A stretch of DNA of 6,447 nt from JAVBKA01 sp031546715 (GTDB lineage Bacteria; Bacillota; Clostridia; Oscillospirales; UBA929). The translations under genes and the position numbers were made by a program. The notes beneath the pieces are model-generated. The model did not search any database. It was not told where the DNA came from and was given only the letters and a program-made list of their open reading frames with translations. Shown one piece after another: positions 5,873 to 6,447 of the stretch; position 1 is the first letter of the stretch, and every line of letters starts with the position of its first letter. The stretch spans positions 1 to 6,447 of the forward strand of contig JAVBKA010000138.1 of assembly GCA_031546715.1 (NCBI GenBank), written 5' to 3'.

Positions 5873-5900
5873 CAGTATCCTCCAAGGTAAGTTTTGTTTT

Positions 5901-5929
5901 ACGATAACTGAAAAGCTCTAGCTTGTCAA
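5901..5929 (-). promoter_or_regulatory. Sigma-A promoter of bioY
   Basis: Minus strand: perfect -35 TTGACA (5924-5929), 17-bp spacer, -10 TATCGT (5901-5906, 4 of 6). The predicted start is near 5894, leaving a leader of about 20 nt that is too short for a riboswitch. Regulation would therefore have to act on initiation, which fits the inverted repeat lying across this promoter. Confidence 0.6.
5909..5928. promoter_or_regulatory. Inverted repeat across the bioY promoter, candidate operator
   Basis: A 20-bp imperfect palindrome of the form TGA-N-AAGCT-N2-AGCTT-N-TCA has 8 of 10 paired positions. It covers most of the -35 and the spacer of the bioY promoter, so a bound protein would block RNA polymerase. 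It does not resemble the BirA operator of Firmicutes (TTGTTAAC half-sites about 15 bp apart), BioR or BioQ sites known to me. The binding protein is unknown. Confidence 0.4.
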
Positions 5930-5998
5930 GGGTATGTGAAGCATCAATCAACAGCATAAGATAATTTATTAATAAATCGTAAATTGCAGTAATACCTC

Positions 5999-6027
5999 TT
6001 GACTTTTACATTCTAATAATTTATATT
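5999..6027 (+). promoter_or_regulatory. Sigma-A promoter of hrcA
   Basis: -35 TTGACT (5999-6004, 5 of 6), a 17-bp spacer, then -10 TATATT (6022-6027, 5 of 6). The transcription start would be near 6034, inside the CIRCE element, which is the usual arrangement for HrcA-repressed heat-shock operons. Confidence 0.75.
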
Positions 6028-6030
6028 AAC

Positions 6031-6058
6031 TTTAGCACTCGAATGAAAGAGTGCTAAA
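6031..6058. promoter_or_regulatory. CIRCE element (HrcA operator) with 8-bp spacer
   Basis: Perfect 10-bp arms TTTAGCACTC (6031-6040) and GAGTGCTAAA (6049-6058) contain the canonical CIRCE half-sites TTAGCACTC and GAGTGCTAA. The spacer is GAATGAAA, 8 bp, where the consensus has 9. The element sits at the start of transcription of hrcA, giving autoregulation and heat induction. Confidence 0.95.
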
Positions 6059-6095
6059 AAATAAAAATTAGCTTTGTTTCAAAGAGGTGAGAGTT

Positions 6096-6447
6096 TTGGA
6101 ACATCGAAAGAAAATTATTCTACGGGCAATTGTGGAAAATTATATCACTGACGCAGAGCCGATAGGTTCAAAATTTCTTTCCTCCAAGCTCGATGAGGCA
6201 GCGCAGCTTTCCTCGGCTACCTTGCGCAATGAAATGGCATCACTTGAGAGCTTAGGATATCTTGAACATCCTCACACATCGGCGGGACGTGTTCCCACCG
6301 CCAAGGGCTACCGAATGTATGTGGACGAGCTGATGGCTCAGCACAGACTCACCCTATCCGAGATGGAAGCAATTAATCGGGCAATGAAAATAAAAATGAA
6401 AGCCCTTGACGAAGTTCTGGCAGAGGCTGGTAGGCTCGTCGCACAGC
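6096..6447 (+). CDS. hrcA: Heat-inducible transcription repressor HrcA (partial, 3' end outside window)
   Basis: HrcA represses class I heat-shock operons by binding CIRCE. In Firmicutes the gene usually heads hrcA-grpE-dnaK-dnaJ. The first 117 residues are present. They include the N-terminal winged-helix DNA-binding domain with the family signatures AEPIGSKFL (20-28), SSATLRNEMASLESLGYLEHPH (from residue 39; recognition helix region) and TSAGRVPTAKGYRMYVDELM (61-80). Start: TTG 6096-6098 is preceded by AGAGGTGA (6083-6090) with a 5-nt spacer, and the protein then begins MEHRKKIILRAIVENYI, as in homologues. The in-frame GTG at 6087 is part of that ribosome binding site and is rejected. No stop occurs before the window edge. 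Confidence 0.96.
   Translation, partial: MEHRKKIILRAIVENYITDAEPIGSKFLSSKLDEAAQLSSATLRNEMASLESLGYLEHPHTSAGRVPTAKGYRMYVDELMAQHRLTLSEMEAINRAMKIKMKALDEVLAEAGRLVAQ

Noticed and set aside
5873..5900. Possible riboswitch in the bioY leader
   Set aside because: The predicted leader is only about 20 nt, with no room for an aptamer, and no known biotin riboswitch would apply.
5307..5957. Minus-strand reading frame of 216 codons over bioY
   Set aside because: It is the same strand but a different frame from bioY, whose hydrophobic, motif-bearing translation is clear. The alternative product is rich in Cys, His and Arg, as shadow frames are.

Overview
The window looks like chromosomal DNA of an endospore-forming member of the Clostridia with moderate GC content. 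This rests on a full-length spoIIE, a predicted forespore promoter, a CIRCE-controlled hrcA, a MecA-type adaptor, and frequent TTG/GTG starts behind purine-rich ribosome binding sites. No species can be named from the sequence alone.

Layout, left to right. Positions 1-77 hold the last 24 codons of a tyrosine recombinase, including its YTH nucleophile motif. A strong terminator and a pair of 9-bp direct repeats follow, so a mobile element probably ends between about 130 and 200. Next on the + strand is spoIIE (247-2697), the membrane-bound PP2C phosphatase that activates sigma-F. Its candidate promoter has the 21-bp spacing typical of Spo0A-activated sigma-A promoters. Directly downstream is a small tail-anchored membrane protein (2772-3032) behind a close match to a sigma-F promoter. 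A nested bidirectional terminator (3051-3110) separates these from the minus-strand genes.

On the minus strand, a zinc/manganese-type ABC transporter pair (ATPase 3937-4599, permease 3135-3944, overlapping by 8 bp) has its own promoter and a tandem-palindrome operator candidate. Upstream of it are a short MecA-like adaptor (4712-5230) and bioY (5276-5872), probably one transcript read bioY to mecA-like. The bioY promoter is overlapped by a 20-bp inverted repeat. Divergent from bioY, on the + strand, is hrcA (6096 onward, cut by the window edge), preceded by a sigma-A promoter and a CIRCE element whose spacer is 8 bp instead of the usual 9.

The most interesting part is the pairing of spoIIE with an uncharacterised small membrane protein that appears to be controlled by sigma-F, the factor SpoIIE switches on. 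The proximity of a mobile-element end to the spoIIE promoter and the non-canonical operator candidates at bioY and the metal transporter also deserve a look. I see no CRISPR array, toxin-antitoxin pair, defence system, tRNA or rRNA in the window.
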